Source: CAZRGV01 sp964599655
Lineage (GTDB): Bacteria > Planctomycetota > Planctomycetia > Isosphaerales > Isosphaeraceae
DNA: 35,100 nucleotides
Reading direction: 5' to 3'
Assembly: GCA_964599655.1 (NCBI GenBank)
Contig: CAZRGV010000061.1
Coordinates: 1 to 35,100 of the forward strand
The notes below the pieces were generated by a model. That model was not told the DNA's origin. It saw nothing but the letters and a program-made list of their open reading frames with translations, and did no database searches. Made by a program: the position numbers and the translations under genes. Shown one piece after another: positions 17,588-24,660 of this stretch (position 1 is the first letter of the stretch; each line of letters opens with the position of its first letter).

Positions 17588-18865
17588 GTGGTGTTTCCCT
17601 TTGATGCCCGGCGCCCGAGCCGGAACGGACGCCCCCGACGCCGGCCGGATCTGTCTGCCTTTGTGCGGCTGGAAACGCGCGAGCTGATGGCCTACTCGCC
17701 GCTCGGCTTTTCCCTGCCCGATCTGACGGTCGTCGGCCAAGCCCCGCCGGTCGCCGCCTACGGCGGGCAGATTACCGTGACGGTCGATGTCAGTAATCTC
17801 GGCGCCAGCTCGATCAACGAGCCGTTGAACCTCGAGCAGGGCGCTCCCAGCCACGCCGACGCTCCTCCGTCGGTCGTGGGCGTCTACCTCTCGCCCAGGC
17901 CCCATGGCTTCGGCCCGGGTGCCGTTCGCATCGGCGAGGTCTCGATTCCGACCGTGCAACAGAACAGCACCGTCCAGGTCACCCAAACGCTGAACATGCC
18001 GGCCACCGCGCCGAAGGGATTCCCCGGCAACGGGAAAAACCTTTACATTTTCTTCCGGGCCGACGACAAGCGGCAGATGCTCGAGCTCGACCGGACCAAC
18101 AACGTCTACCGGGCGCCTCAGCCCATTCAGCTTGCGGCGGCCTTGCCGGATCTCCAGGCCATCGGCCTGCAATTGCCTCCGGTCATGCAACCGGGCGATA
18201 AGATCCAGCCCACCATCCAGATCGCGAACTATGGTACCGCGGCGACCGCGCCGCAGGGCCCGGTTGAGGTGCAGCTGGTGACCTCCACCGGCGTGGTCCT
18301 GACCACGTTCACCATCGACAACATCGCCCCGCTCTCGTCTGTTCCGTCGCGACACACGGTTCTCGGCGATTCGACGCTCGACATTCCGGCGAACGTGGTC
18401 ACTCTGACCGGGCCCATCGTCACGTTGCCGAGCAGTCCGGCGAGCTACACCGTCGGGTTGAGGGTCGATCCCAACAACACGATCCGCGAGATCCACGAGC
18501 TGGTCAGCGGGCCCACGACGTCCTTGCAAGAGGCGAAGCCGGTCGGACCTCCCGTGCATGGCCTTCCGCCCGCCGCCGAGCAGGGCGATCCGGCCTCGTC
18601 GCTGAACCTCTTCCCGACCCCGGCCTACGGCCCCATTTACTCGCCGTTCTTCCCTAACGACGCCTTGACCCCACCGCCGCTCGGTCCGGGCTACAGCAGC
18701 ATGATGATGGTGTCGAGCGCCAACGCCGCGTCGGAGACCCAGGGGCACGCCGGCGCTGCGACGGTCTCGCAGGCCGCGCCCGGCGGTCGGCTGGCCGCCT
18801 GGTTGAGCCGGCGACAGGCCTGGATCGCCGCCCACCAGGGCCGACTGTCCCGCTTCCAGGGCTGA
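17588..18865 (+). CDS. Secreted CARDB-like protein with LEPR-XLL-type N-terminus
   Basis: A 425-residue protein with GTG start 17588 (a second GTG at 17591 is equally possible); GGGAGG lies 4-7 bases upstream. The N-terminus is strongly basic (RRPSRNGRPRRRP) and followed by FVRLETRELMAYSP. This closely resembles the LEPR-XLL motif at the start of many planctomycete exported proteins, thought to mark an unusual export or surface signal. Two Ig-like CARDB-type beta domains follow: about 45-185 (LPDLTVVGQAPPV, then VDVSNLG) and about 190-310 (LPDLQAIGLQLPPV, then IQIANYG). Each begins with the same LPDL opening, a visible internal duplication. The last 100 residues are rich in Pro, Ala and Ser and end in a basic segment (RRQAWIAAHQGRLSRFQG). 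Role unknown; probably cell surface. Confidence 0.8.
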   Translation: MVFPFDARRPSRNGRPRRRPDLSAFVRLETRELMAYSPLGFSLPDLTVVGQAPPVAAYGGQITVTVDVSNLGASSINEPLNLEQGAPSHADAPPSVVGVYLSPRPHGFGPGAVRIGEVSIPTVQQNSTVQVTQTLNMPATAPKGFPGNGKNLYIFFRADDKRQMLELDRTNNVYRAPQPIQLAAALPDLQAIGLQLPPVMQPGDKIQPTIQIANYGTAATAPQGPVEVQLVTSTGVVLTTFTIDNIAPLSSVPSRHTVLGDSTLDIPANVVTLTGPIVTLPSSPASYTVGLRVDPNNTIREIHELVSGPTTSLQEAKPVGPPVHGLPPAAEQGDPASSLNLFPTPAYGPIYSPFFPNDALTPPPLGPGYSSMMMVSSANAASETQGHAGAATVSQAAPGGRLAAWLSRRQAWIAAHQGRLSRFQG

Positions 18866-18869
18866 GCGT

Positions 18870-18895
18870 CTCGACGGGCAAAGCGCCCCGCCGAG
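18870..18895 (+). terminator. Possible terminator hairpin of the CARDB-like gene
   Basis: CTCGACGGG (18870-18878) can pair with CCCGCCGAG (18887-18895) with one A-C mismatch and an 8-base loop, starting 4 bases after the stop. No T-run follows. Confidence 0.4.
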
Positions 18896-18909
18896 CCGGA
18901 AACGATCGT

Positions 18910-18958
18910 GATGGCCCGCCAACGGAGTCTTGCTCCTTGACCCCGATGGCGGGCCATC
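18910..18958 (+). repeat. Perfect 12-bp inverted repeat upstream of the YhaM-like gene
   Basis: GATGGCCCGCCA (18910-18921) and TGGCGGGCCATC (18947-18958) are exact reverse complements, with 25 bases between. The loop contains a second small stem, GGAG-tcttg-CTCC. The outer stem ends 16 bases before ATG 18975 of the exoribonuclease gene, and that start has no Shine-Dalgarno-like sequence. It could be a terminator of the gene to the left or a leader structure controlling the RNase gene. See findings. Confidence 0.75.
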
Positions 18959-18974
18959 CCTACAATCTCCCCTC

Positions 18975-19976
18975 ATGATTCGCCGATACGTCAACCAGCT
19001 TGCCAACAGTGACTCCGTTGACGAGGTGTTCCTCGTCACCGAAAAACAGCTCCGGGCCAATCGCCAGGGGAACCTTTACCTTCACCTCGAGCTCCGTGAT
19101 AAGTCCGGCAGTATCGGCGCCCGACTCTGGAACGCCACCGAGTCGCTCGCTCGCCGCTTCGAGCCGGGCGACTACCTCCGCGCTCGAGGCAAGGTCCAGG
19201 TCTTCCAGGGGGCCCTTCAAATTATCCTCTCGAATGTCGAGGTCGTCGATTCCTCCCAGGTCCCGGCCGAGGAATTCCTGCCTCGAAGCGCCTCGGACGT
19301 CGGGAAGCTCACGGCCAGGCTTCGCGAGGTGCTCATGGGGATGTCGAACCCCCACCTCCGCGCCCTGGCGGAGTGCTTCCTGATCGACAACGAGTTCCTC
19401 CGGAAGTTCACCACCGCCCCGGCCGGTATCAAGAACCATCACGCCTACCAGGCGGGGCTGCTCGAACATGTCGTCACGCTGTTGAATGTCGCCGACCGCA
19501 TCAGCGACCTTTACCCGGAGCTCGACCGCGACCTGCTGTTGACGGGCATTTTCCTGCACGACATCGGTAAGATCGACGAATTGAGCTACGAGCGCGCATT
19601 TTCCTATACCGATGAAGGCCAGCTTCTCGGCCATTTGGTCATGGGCGTCTGCCTGCTTCGCGAGAAGGTTCGCCGCACCATGGACCTGACCGGCGAGCCC
19701 TTCCCTTCGGAGCTTCGGCTGCGGCTGGAACATATGATCGTCAGCCACCACGGCACGCATGAGTTCGGAAGCCCCAAGCTGCCGATGACCCCCGAGGCGA
19801 TCGCGCTGCATTATCTCGATAACCTCGACGCCAAGGTTCACACCTTCACCAGGGAGATCCGGGACGACCCCGCGCGCGAGTCGAACTGGACTCCGTTTCA
19901 GCAGAACCTTGGCCGTCGCCTGTTCAAGGGAACGCTGGGGGTGGCGGCCGACGAGTCGGAAGAGCCGGAGGCATAG
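18975..19976 (+). CDS. YhaM-family 3'-5' exoribonuclease (OB fold + HD domain)
   Basis: A 333-residue cytoplasmic nuclease-like protein. Residues about 10-95 form an OB-fold nucleic-acid-binding domain (GNLYLHLELRDKSGSIGARLW, then ARGKVQVFQGALQIILSNVE). Residues about 150-310 form an HD metal-dependent phosphohydrolase domain with His155/His156 (KNHHAYQAG), His165, the His195-Asp196 pair in GIFLHDIGKIDEL, His220, and a downstream HMIVSHHGTHEFG. This arrangement and length match YhaM, which degrades RNA or single-stranded DNA from the 3' end. ATG 18975 (MIRRYVNQLANSD) matches the family start; the open frame to 18930 is not expected. No Shine-Dalgarno is seen, and a strong hairpin precedes the start by 16 bases. 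Confidence 0.9.
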   Translation: MIRRYVNQLANSDSVDEVFLVTEKQLRANRQGNLYLHLELRDKSGSIGARLWNATESLARRFEPGDYLRARGKVQVFQGALQIILSNVEVVDSSQVPAEEFLPRSASDVGKLTARLREVLMGMSNPHLRALAECFLIDNEFLRKFTTAPAGIKNHHAYQAGLLEHVVTLLNVADRISDLYPELDRDLLLTGIFLHDIGKIDELSYERAFSYTDEGQLLGHLVMGVCLLREKVRRTMDLTGEPFPSELRLRLEHMIVSHHGTHEFGSPKLPMTPEAIALHYLDNLDAKVHTFTREIRDDPARESNWTPFQQNLGRRLFKGTLGVAADESEEPEA

Positions 19977-20050
19977 GCCGCGGTCGAAGGCGGGCGGGGC
20001 GGACGTGGCTCGATCCGCGACCCGATCGGCCACCCAGGGATGTGGGTTGT

Positions 20051-20143
20051 ATGTTCGATCAGGGGTCTGACTACGCCGTCGCCGCGGTCGTGATCGTCTG
20101 CGCCGTCGCGTCGATCTTCGGGCGAGACCTCAGGCCACGGTGA
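20051..20143 (+). CDS. Possible 30-residue membrane micropeptide
   Basis: ATG 20051 to TGA 20141-20143 encodes MFDQGSDYAVAAVVIVCAVASIFGRDLRPR. It would be a single transmembrane helix flanked by acidic N-terminal and basic C-terminal residues, as in many real membrane micropeptides. It is in the same frame as the glycosyltransferase that starts 36 bases after its stop. It might therefore be a separate leader peptide, or the remains of an N-terminal extension cut off by the TGA. No clear ribosome binding site is seen. Confidence 0.3.
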   Translation: MFDQGSDYAVAAVVIVCAVASIFGRDLRPR

Positions 20144-20179
20144 TTAGGCAACGTTTTAAAACCCGGGTGGGGCTGGGCG

Positions 20180-21379
20180 ATGGCCATTGGGGGCATCGCG
20201 TATGCCCTGGCGAGGATTTACCAAGATTTTCAGGTGCCGTACGACTACAAGCTCTTCTGGATGTGCGGTCGAGACGTTCTGGCCGGTGCCGATTACTACG
20301 CGATCGATCCTCGGGATGGTGGTCCTCGGGCGCTCAACCCTCCCACGGCGTTGCCGCTCTTCGCGGCGTTTGGCGCCTTGCCGCTTCGCAAGGGAGCGAG
20401 GCTCTGGACGGCGCTGAACGCGTTGCTCGGCCTGGCTCTCGTGCCGCTGGCTCATCGTGGGCTTGTCGCGCAGGGTGGTCCGGACACGCCGAGACTGCCA
20501 AAGCCGGTGCTCGGTGTCCTGAGCGCCGCTGTCGCGTTCTCGAATGCCTATCAGAGCAACCTTGCCCTCGGCCAGCTCGGGATCGTGACGGCCGCCGCCT
20601 TGCTGGCCGCGTTGTGGGCCCAGGCCGCCGGCCGGCCGATCCTGGCCGGGCTCGCCCTGGCGGTCGCGACGATCAAGCCACCCACGACGCTTCCGGTTCT
20701 TCTGCTTCTGTTCTCGCGCAGGCAAGATCGCGTATCGTGGCTGAGCTTGGCCGTCGCGACCCTGGTGCTTTGCCTGGCCAGTGGACCACCGGGCGAGCTT
20801 CCGGGCCGGCTCGCACACAATGCCCGCAACATTCTCGTCAGTGCCAGCCCGGGCATGGTGAACGACTACTCGTATGCGGGTCCATCGCACAACAGCATGC
20901 TCGGTCTCGATCACATGCTCTATCGCCTGGGTCTTCGCGACCGCCGTCTGATCGCGGTGTTGCAGGCCGCCGGCCTGGCCGCGATCGGAATCGGTCTTTT
21001 CCGAGCCGTTCACGCGTCGAGCGTTTCTCGCCCCTCGGCCTGCGCTCTGGCGGCTCTTTACGCGGTTCTTTTCCTGTACCATCGTGTTTACGACACGATT
21101 CTTCTTGTGCTGCCGCTTGTACATGCGACGATCCTCGCGCGAACGTCGCCCCACGGACCTCGACGTCGCGTTCTCGTGGCCGCGATCGCTGTCCTGTTGG
21201 TGCTGATGCTCTACCCGAGCTGGCTTCTGGCCGTCGAGCGTCTCACGTTCCGGATCGGCGGCTGGGGCTGGCTGCCGCGAGCCATCCTGTTACCGGTCGC
21301 GACCTGGCTCGTGCTCCTCGGGTTGTTCGCCCTCTGGTCGGGCGCCGCGCGTCTGCGACGCCGTACGGGTTCCGCGTGA
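20180..21379 (+). CDS. GT87-type (DUF2029) membrane glycosyltransferase
   Basis: A 399-residue polytopic membrane protein with about ten hydrophobic helices. It has the features of the GT-C-fold GT87/DUF2029 family: an early acidic motif in the first periplasmic loop (DFQVPYDYKLFW and then DVLAGADYYAID), the phrase NPPTALPLFAAFGALPL, and GLALAVATIKPPTTLPVLLLLF. Members typically use polyprenyl-phosphate mannose or arabinose-like donors on the outer face of the membrane; donor and acceptor here are unknown. It starts at ATG 20180. Its last 90 bases overlap the 3' end of the convergent M48 protease gene, so one of the two C-termini is overprinted. Co-location with the WecA/O-antigen-type genes 6 kb away is compatible with surface glycan work but not evidence of a pathway. 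Confidence 0.82.
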   Translation: MAIGGIAYALARIYQDFQVPYDYKLFWMCGRDVLAGADYYAIDPRDGGPRALNPPTALPLFAAFGALPLRKGARLWTALNALLGLALVPLAHRGLVAQGGPDTPRLPKPVLGVLSAAVAFSNAYQSNLALGQLGIVTAAALLAALWAQAAGRPILAGLALAVATIKPPTTLPVLLLLFSRRQDRVSWLSLAVATLVLCLASGPPGELPGRLAHNARNILVSASPGMVNDYSYAGPSHNSMLGLDHMLYRLGLRDRRLIAVLQAAGLAAIGIGLFRAVHASSVSRPSACALAALYAVLFLYHRVYDTILLVLPLVHATILARTSPHGPRRRVLVAAIAVLLVLMLYPSWLLAVERLTFRIGGWGWLPRAILLPVATWLVLLGLFALWSGAARLRRRTGSA

Positions 21380-22735
21380 GACCGGCGATCGAGGAAGCGT
21401 GGCCTGTGGAATGTTGGTCTGCGTTGAGAACGGCTCACCGTGACGGGGCTCACGGAAGCGTGACGCGTAACGGAGAGGCTGGCCCGTTTCCCAGGGTCGG
21501 TAGGCGTTGCAGAAATCGATCCGGTCGCCGAGGCTCGGGTGGGTTGAGCGCCAGAGGGTGTAGAACAGGCCGGGGCGAGGATAGCCGAGGTTCTCTCGCT
21601 GGAGTTCGACGAAGGCCATCGCGCCGGCCCGGTTGTCGCGGGTCAGCTCCAGCGCGAAGCGGTCGGCCTCGTGTTCCATGTGCCGGCTGTAGGCGAACCC
21701 GACGGGCGTCAAGGCCAGGTTGGCGGTCTGGCCCAGAAGAATGATCAGCGGCAGCGAGGCCACGTCCGACAGCCGGTCGAAGCGGAAGCGGTCGCGGAAT
21801 CGCTCGATCAGCCAGCCCGACGCGCGGTGGACTCCGTAGAGACCAATCAAGATCAGAACGCTCGTGAAGACGATTCCGCGAACGACATGACCGAGAACGA
21901 AGTGGCCCATCTCGTGCCCCATGACCACCATCAGTTCGTCCTCGTCGAGCCGGTCGATGATGGTGTCCCAGAGCACGATCCGTTTGGTGTCGAGAAAGCC
22001 GGTCACATAGGCGTTGACGGTCTTCGTGTCGCGGCTCTTGTCGACCTCGAAGACGCGGCTGCCCTCGATCCCCGCGCGCTGGGCCAGCGCCAGGATCTTC
22101 GATTCGAGCGATTTGTCCTTCATCGGGCCGAAGTCGTTGAATAGCGGGTCGATCCAGATCGGCTTGACCATCGCCAGCGTGAGCAGGAAGGGAATGGTCA
22201 ACAGCCCGGTCCAGAGCCACCAGCGCCTTGGGCTCCAGGCGATCAGGCCGTAGACGACGACCAGAACGAGGACCGCCAGGCCGATTTCGACGCCGAGTGT
22301 CTTGCACGCGTCCATCGCCCAGCGGTCGAGCGACTTGTTGGACAGTCCGTAGGCGTGCAATCGGACGAATCCCTCGTAATAGTCGAGTGGCAGCCCGACC
22401 AGGCTGGTCAGGACGAAGTAGAGGACGACGAAGACCGCGACGATTCCGGGCCCCTTCCGGCCGATCCCGCGGGCCAGATCGCGAAGCCGCGCCGAGGCCC
22501 CCGACGCGACGACAGCGGCGGGAACGAGCAGGGCCCAGAACCGATTCACGAACCAGAGGATATTGCCTGTTTCATAGAACTGAACGGCCATGGGTGATGG
22601 TTCGGGGACGGCGATCGGCCCGGGCCGCTGGGGGTTGGCGTGGTCCGAGGGGCTCATGGCGTCCTGAGCCGCTCGCAAGGTCGTGGAGGAGAGGAGGATC
22701 AGAAGGATCGTCGCGACCAGTCGCCGCATGGTCAT
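21290..22735 (-). CDS. Ste24-like M48 membrane metalloprotease, last gene of the ubiquitin-like operon
   Basis: A 481-residue zinc metalloprotease of the CAAX-protease-1/Ste24 type. A signal or first hydrophobic helix lies at 5-22. Further helices lie at about 60-80, 97-118, 150-166, 174-190, 285-300 and 325-345. The catalytic motif is HEMGH (274-278), and the third zinc ligand lies in EHEADRFAL (around 354-358). The preceding DTKTVNAYVTGFLDTKRIVLWD is typical of the family. Ste24 proteins cleave membrane-associated substrates and in eukaryotes clear clogged translocons. Prenylation is not expected in bacteria, so the substrate is open. It starts 22 bases after the JAMM protein stop and is probably co-transcribed. 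The last 50 residues (after RYASRF) are low in hydrophobicity and lie in the overlap with the convergent glycosyltransferase gene; they are probably dispensable. Confidence 0.9.
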   Translation of the reverse strand: MTMRRLVATILLILLSSTTLRAAQDAMSPSDHANPQRPGPIAVPEPSPMAVQFYETGNILWFVNRFWALLVPAAVVASGASARLRDLARGIGRKGPGIVAVFVVLYFVLTSLVGLPLDYYEGFVRLHAYGLSNKSLDRWAMDACKTLGVEIGLAVLVLVVVYGLIAWSPRRWWLWTGLLTIPFLLTLAMVKPIWIDPLFNDFGPMKDKSLESKILALAQRAGIEGSRVFEVDKSRDTKTVNAYVTGFLDTKRIVLWDTIIDRLDEDELMVVMGHEMGHFVLGHVVRGIVFTSVLILIGLYGVHRASGWLIERFRDRFRFDRLSDVASLPLIILLGQTANLALTPVGFAYSRHMEHEADRFALELTRDNRAGAMAFVELQRENLGYPRPGLFYTLWRSTHPSLGDRIDFCNAYRPWETGQPLRYASRFREPRHGEPFSTQTNIPQATLPRSPVSRGTRTASQTRGARPEGEQPEEHEPGRDR

Positions 22736-22757
22736 CGCTCGCTGAGAGTCGGTTGCG

Positions 22758-24254
22758 TCACTCGATCCGGTGGGTGGAGTCGCTGTGTGGCGGTTGTTGG
22801 GCTTGGGTTTGCGTTTGCTGAGGTTGCGGAATGGTCGGTCCCTGGCTTGCCAGTGGTGGGATCATCGGAGAGATCGAAAACCGCGACGTCGACTCGTCGC
22901 TTTGTCGAGCCATGACGGCGATCAAGCCCAGCAGGGACATGGCGAAGGCCAGCCAGCCGGTCACGGCTGCCCAGAAGGCCCAGTTATATTTGCGGTTGAG
23001 CTCGCCGGTCTCGCCCGACTCGATGAGAGTTTCCTTGCGGGCGATTTCGTTGCGAAGCCGGTCGATCTGAGAGTCGCGTTGCTGGACGTCGTCGCGGTTG
23101 AGCTTCTCCGATTCCTCGTTTTTCTCTCGGAGACTGGCGATCTCGTCCGCGAGCTTCTGGGCGTTTGACTTCAAGGTGCCGGCATGCTCGGTGAGCGCGT
23201 CCTTTTCCATCTGGAGGCGGGCGATCCGGCCCTTCAGCGCGTTTACCTCTTGCATGGTCTCGGTGAAACGGGCGCGGATCGACTCGGGCGGGTCGCCGAC
23301 GCGGAGGTCGGCCAGCAGGGCGTCGAGCGCCTGTTCCTTGGCCGAGGTTCTCGCGGCGTCGATTTCCTTGGCTTGAGCCGCCTCGGCCTGCTTCTGGAGC
23401 CTGGCGAGCTCGGCGACGGCCTGGGCCTGGTCGCGGAGCGTGTTGCCGAGGGTGTACATCCAGAGCAAGATGCCCACGGCGAGCGAGCCGATGGTCAGGC
23501 CCAGTAAGCTGAAAACCGCGGCCGTCTGCGACCGGTCGACCACGGTTGTCGAGTGGGGACGAGTGAGCATGGCGATCAGCTCCGCCTCGAGTCGGGGGGA
23601 CAGGCCGCTCCCGCCGCCTTCGGGATTGGGCAGGTTCTCCAGGTCGTTGACCAGTCGCGCCAGGGCCAGCCGCTCGGAACGATCGGCGGTGAGGTAGAAG
23701 CCGCCGACTTCCATCATCTGGCCATCATACCACTGGAAGAATCCGCGCGTCTGGCGAATCGGGTCGACGACGTAGGCAACCTGCAACGGCTGGGCGAAGA
23801 AGTGATGATGAATGAACAGGTCGTGACTGGACAGAAAGACGCCGAAATCGGGGTGGGTATGATACCAGCCGACGATGTCGAGGTCCGGGTATTTCAGGTC
23901 GCGTTCCCGGGTGATTTCCTCCCAGGAATCGTGTGTGTAGGTGAAGCTGGCCTGGGTGTTTTCGTAGTGCTTGGCCTCCAGCGCCTCGGTGATCCAGACG
24001 AACGGCTGGCCGGTTTCGTCGTCGACGCATTCCTTGCCGAGGAGGATGCCGCCGAGTTCGACCGAGGTATCACGCAGCGCGTGGCGTTCGATGGCGTCGG
24101 CGGGTCGTCGGTCGAGGAAGATGGGTAGTTCGCCAGGGCCGGGCACACCGTAGGCGATGCACGCCTTGCGCCGGTCGCGATCGGGCCGTCGAAGCCGCTG
24201 GGGCTCGCGGTAGGTCATCTCGCCGAAGACGATCTCGTCGCTGCCGTCGCTCAA
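22758..24254 (-). CDS. Membrane-anchored JAMM/MPN+ isopeptidase with coiled coil
   Basis: A 498-residue deubiquitinase-like metalloprotease. The JAB/MPN domain (about 45-200) has a complete JAMM motif: Glu66 (VELGGILLG), His132 and His134 (WYHTHPDFG), Ser142 and Asp145, spaced as H-x-H-P-x6-S-x2-D. It should cleave isopeptide bonds between the ubiquitin-like protein and targets. A transmembrane helix at about 244-268 is followed by 140 residues of heptad-rich coiled coil (about 272-412), a second transmembrane helix at about 425-449, and a Pro/Gln-rich tail. With the enzyme domain in the cytoplasm the coiled coil would sit outside; this topology is inferred. The start is TTG 24254, whose TTGA overlaps the stop of the preceding Uma2-like gene by 4 bases, so the two are translationally coupled. 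A later in-frame ATG (residue 13) also precedes the whole domain. Confidence 0.92.
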   Translation of the reverse strand: MSDGSDEIVFGEMTYREPQRLRRPDRDRRKACIAYGVPGPGELPIFLDRRPADAIERHALRDTSVELGGILLGKECVDDETGQPFVWITEALEAKHYENTQASFTYTHDSWEEITRERDLKYPDLDIVGWYHTHPDFGVFLSSHDLFIHHHFFAQPLQVAYVVDPIRQTRGFFQWYDGQMMEVGGFYLTADRSERLALARLVNDLENLPNPEGGGSGLSPRLEAELIAMLTRPHSTTVVDRSQTAAVFSLLGLTIGSLAVGILLWMYTLGNTLRDQAQAVAELARLQKQAEAAQAKEIDAARTSAKEQALDALLADLRVGDPPESIRARFTETMQEVNALKGRIARLQMEKDALTEHAGTLKSNAQKLADEIASLREKNEESEKLNRDDVQQRDSQIDRLRNEIARKETLIESGETGELNRKYNWAFWAAVTGWLAFAMSLLGLIAVMARQSDESTSRFSISPMIPPLASQGPTIPQPQQTQTQAQQPPHSDSTHRIE

Positions 24255-24637
24255 GGCTGCTCGCCCCCTTTCGCCGGCTTGGCCGCCGCTTGCCGCGGTC
24301 GATCGACGAAGGCGGCAGGTCCTGGGCTGTTGAGCCCTTGCCGGGCGACCCGCAACACGGTCGCCATGTCCCTCCGCAACAAGGCCGCCGGATCGAGCCA
24401 GAGTTCTGGAAACACCTCGGAGCGAAGCACGCCGGCCGCGCCCGGCGACAACGGATCGAACCGCCTCTTGCGAAGGGCAAACCCGTCGATGGGGTGGTCC
24501 TCAACCCGCCAGACAACGTACTCGAGCACCCCGCCCCGCTGATCGACTTGCTGCTCACCGTTGCGCAGGAGCGGGATCGTCCTCAGCGCGGATTCGGTCG
24601 ATCGACCGGGCGGGTCCGGCCTGGTCCTGGTCGACAT
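24251..24637 (-). CDS. Uma2-like C-terminal fragment protein in the ubiquitin-like operon
   Basis: A 128-residue protein. Residues about 35-110 resemble the C-terminal third of Uma2 proteins of the PD-(D/E)XK nuclease fold: GGVLEYVVWRVEDHPIDGF corresponds to the usual GVREY-V-W-V-D strand, followed by RRFDPLSPGAAGVLRSEVF, PELWLDPAALL and a helix ending VARQGL. The catalytic part that should precede it (Glu-x-SPS, Asp, Lys) is absent, and the 35-residue N-terminus is unrelated. It is therefore not expected to be a nuclease. It looks like a real gene: AAGGAG lies 8 bases before the ATG, it starts 23 bases after the E1 stop, and its stop overlaps the start of the JAMM gene. Role unknown; a small adaptor for this system is one guess. 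The Uma2 assignment is from memory of the family pattern. Confidence 0.7.
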   Translation of the reverse strand: MSTRTRPDPPGRSTESALRTIPLLRNGEQQVDQRGGVLEYVVWRVEDHPIDGFALRKRRFDPLSPGAAGVLRSEVFPELWLDPAALLRRDMATVLRVARQGLNSPGPAAFVDRPRQAAAKPAKGGEQP

Positions 24638-24660
24638 TGACGAGGCTCCTTGGCAAGTCT

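Noticed and set aside
20140..21744. 534-codon plus-strand frame
   Set aside because: It is a frame shadow of the GT87 and M48 genes; the translation has no hydrophobic pattern or domain.
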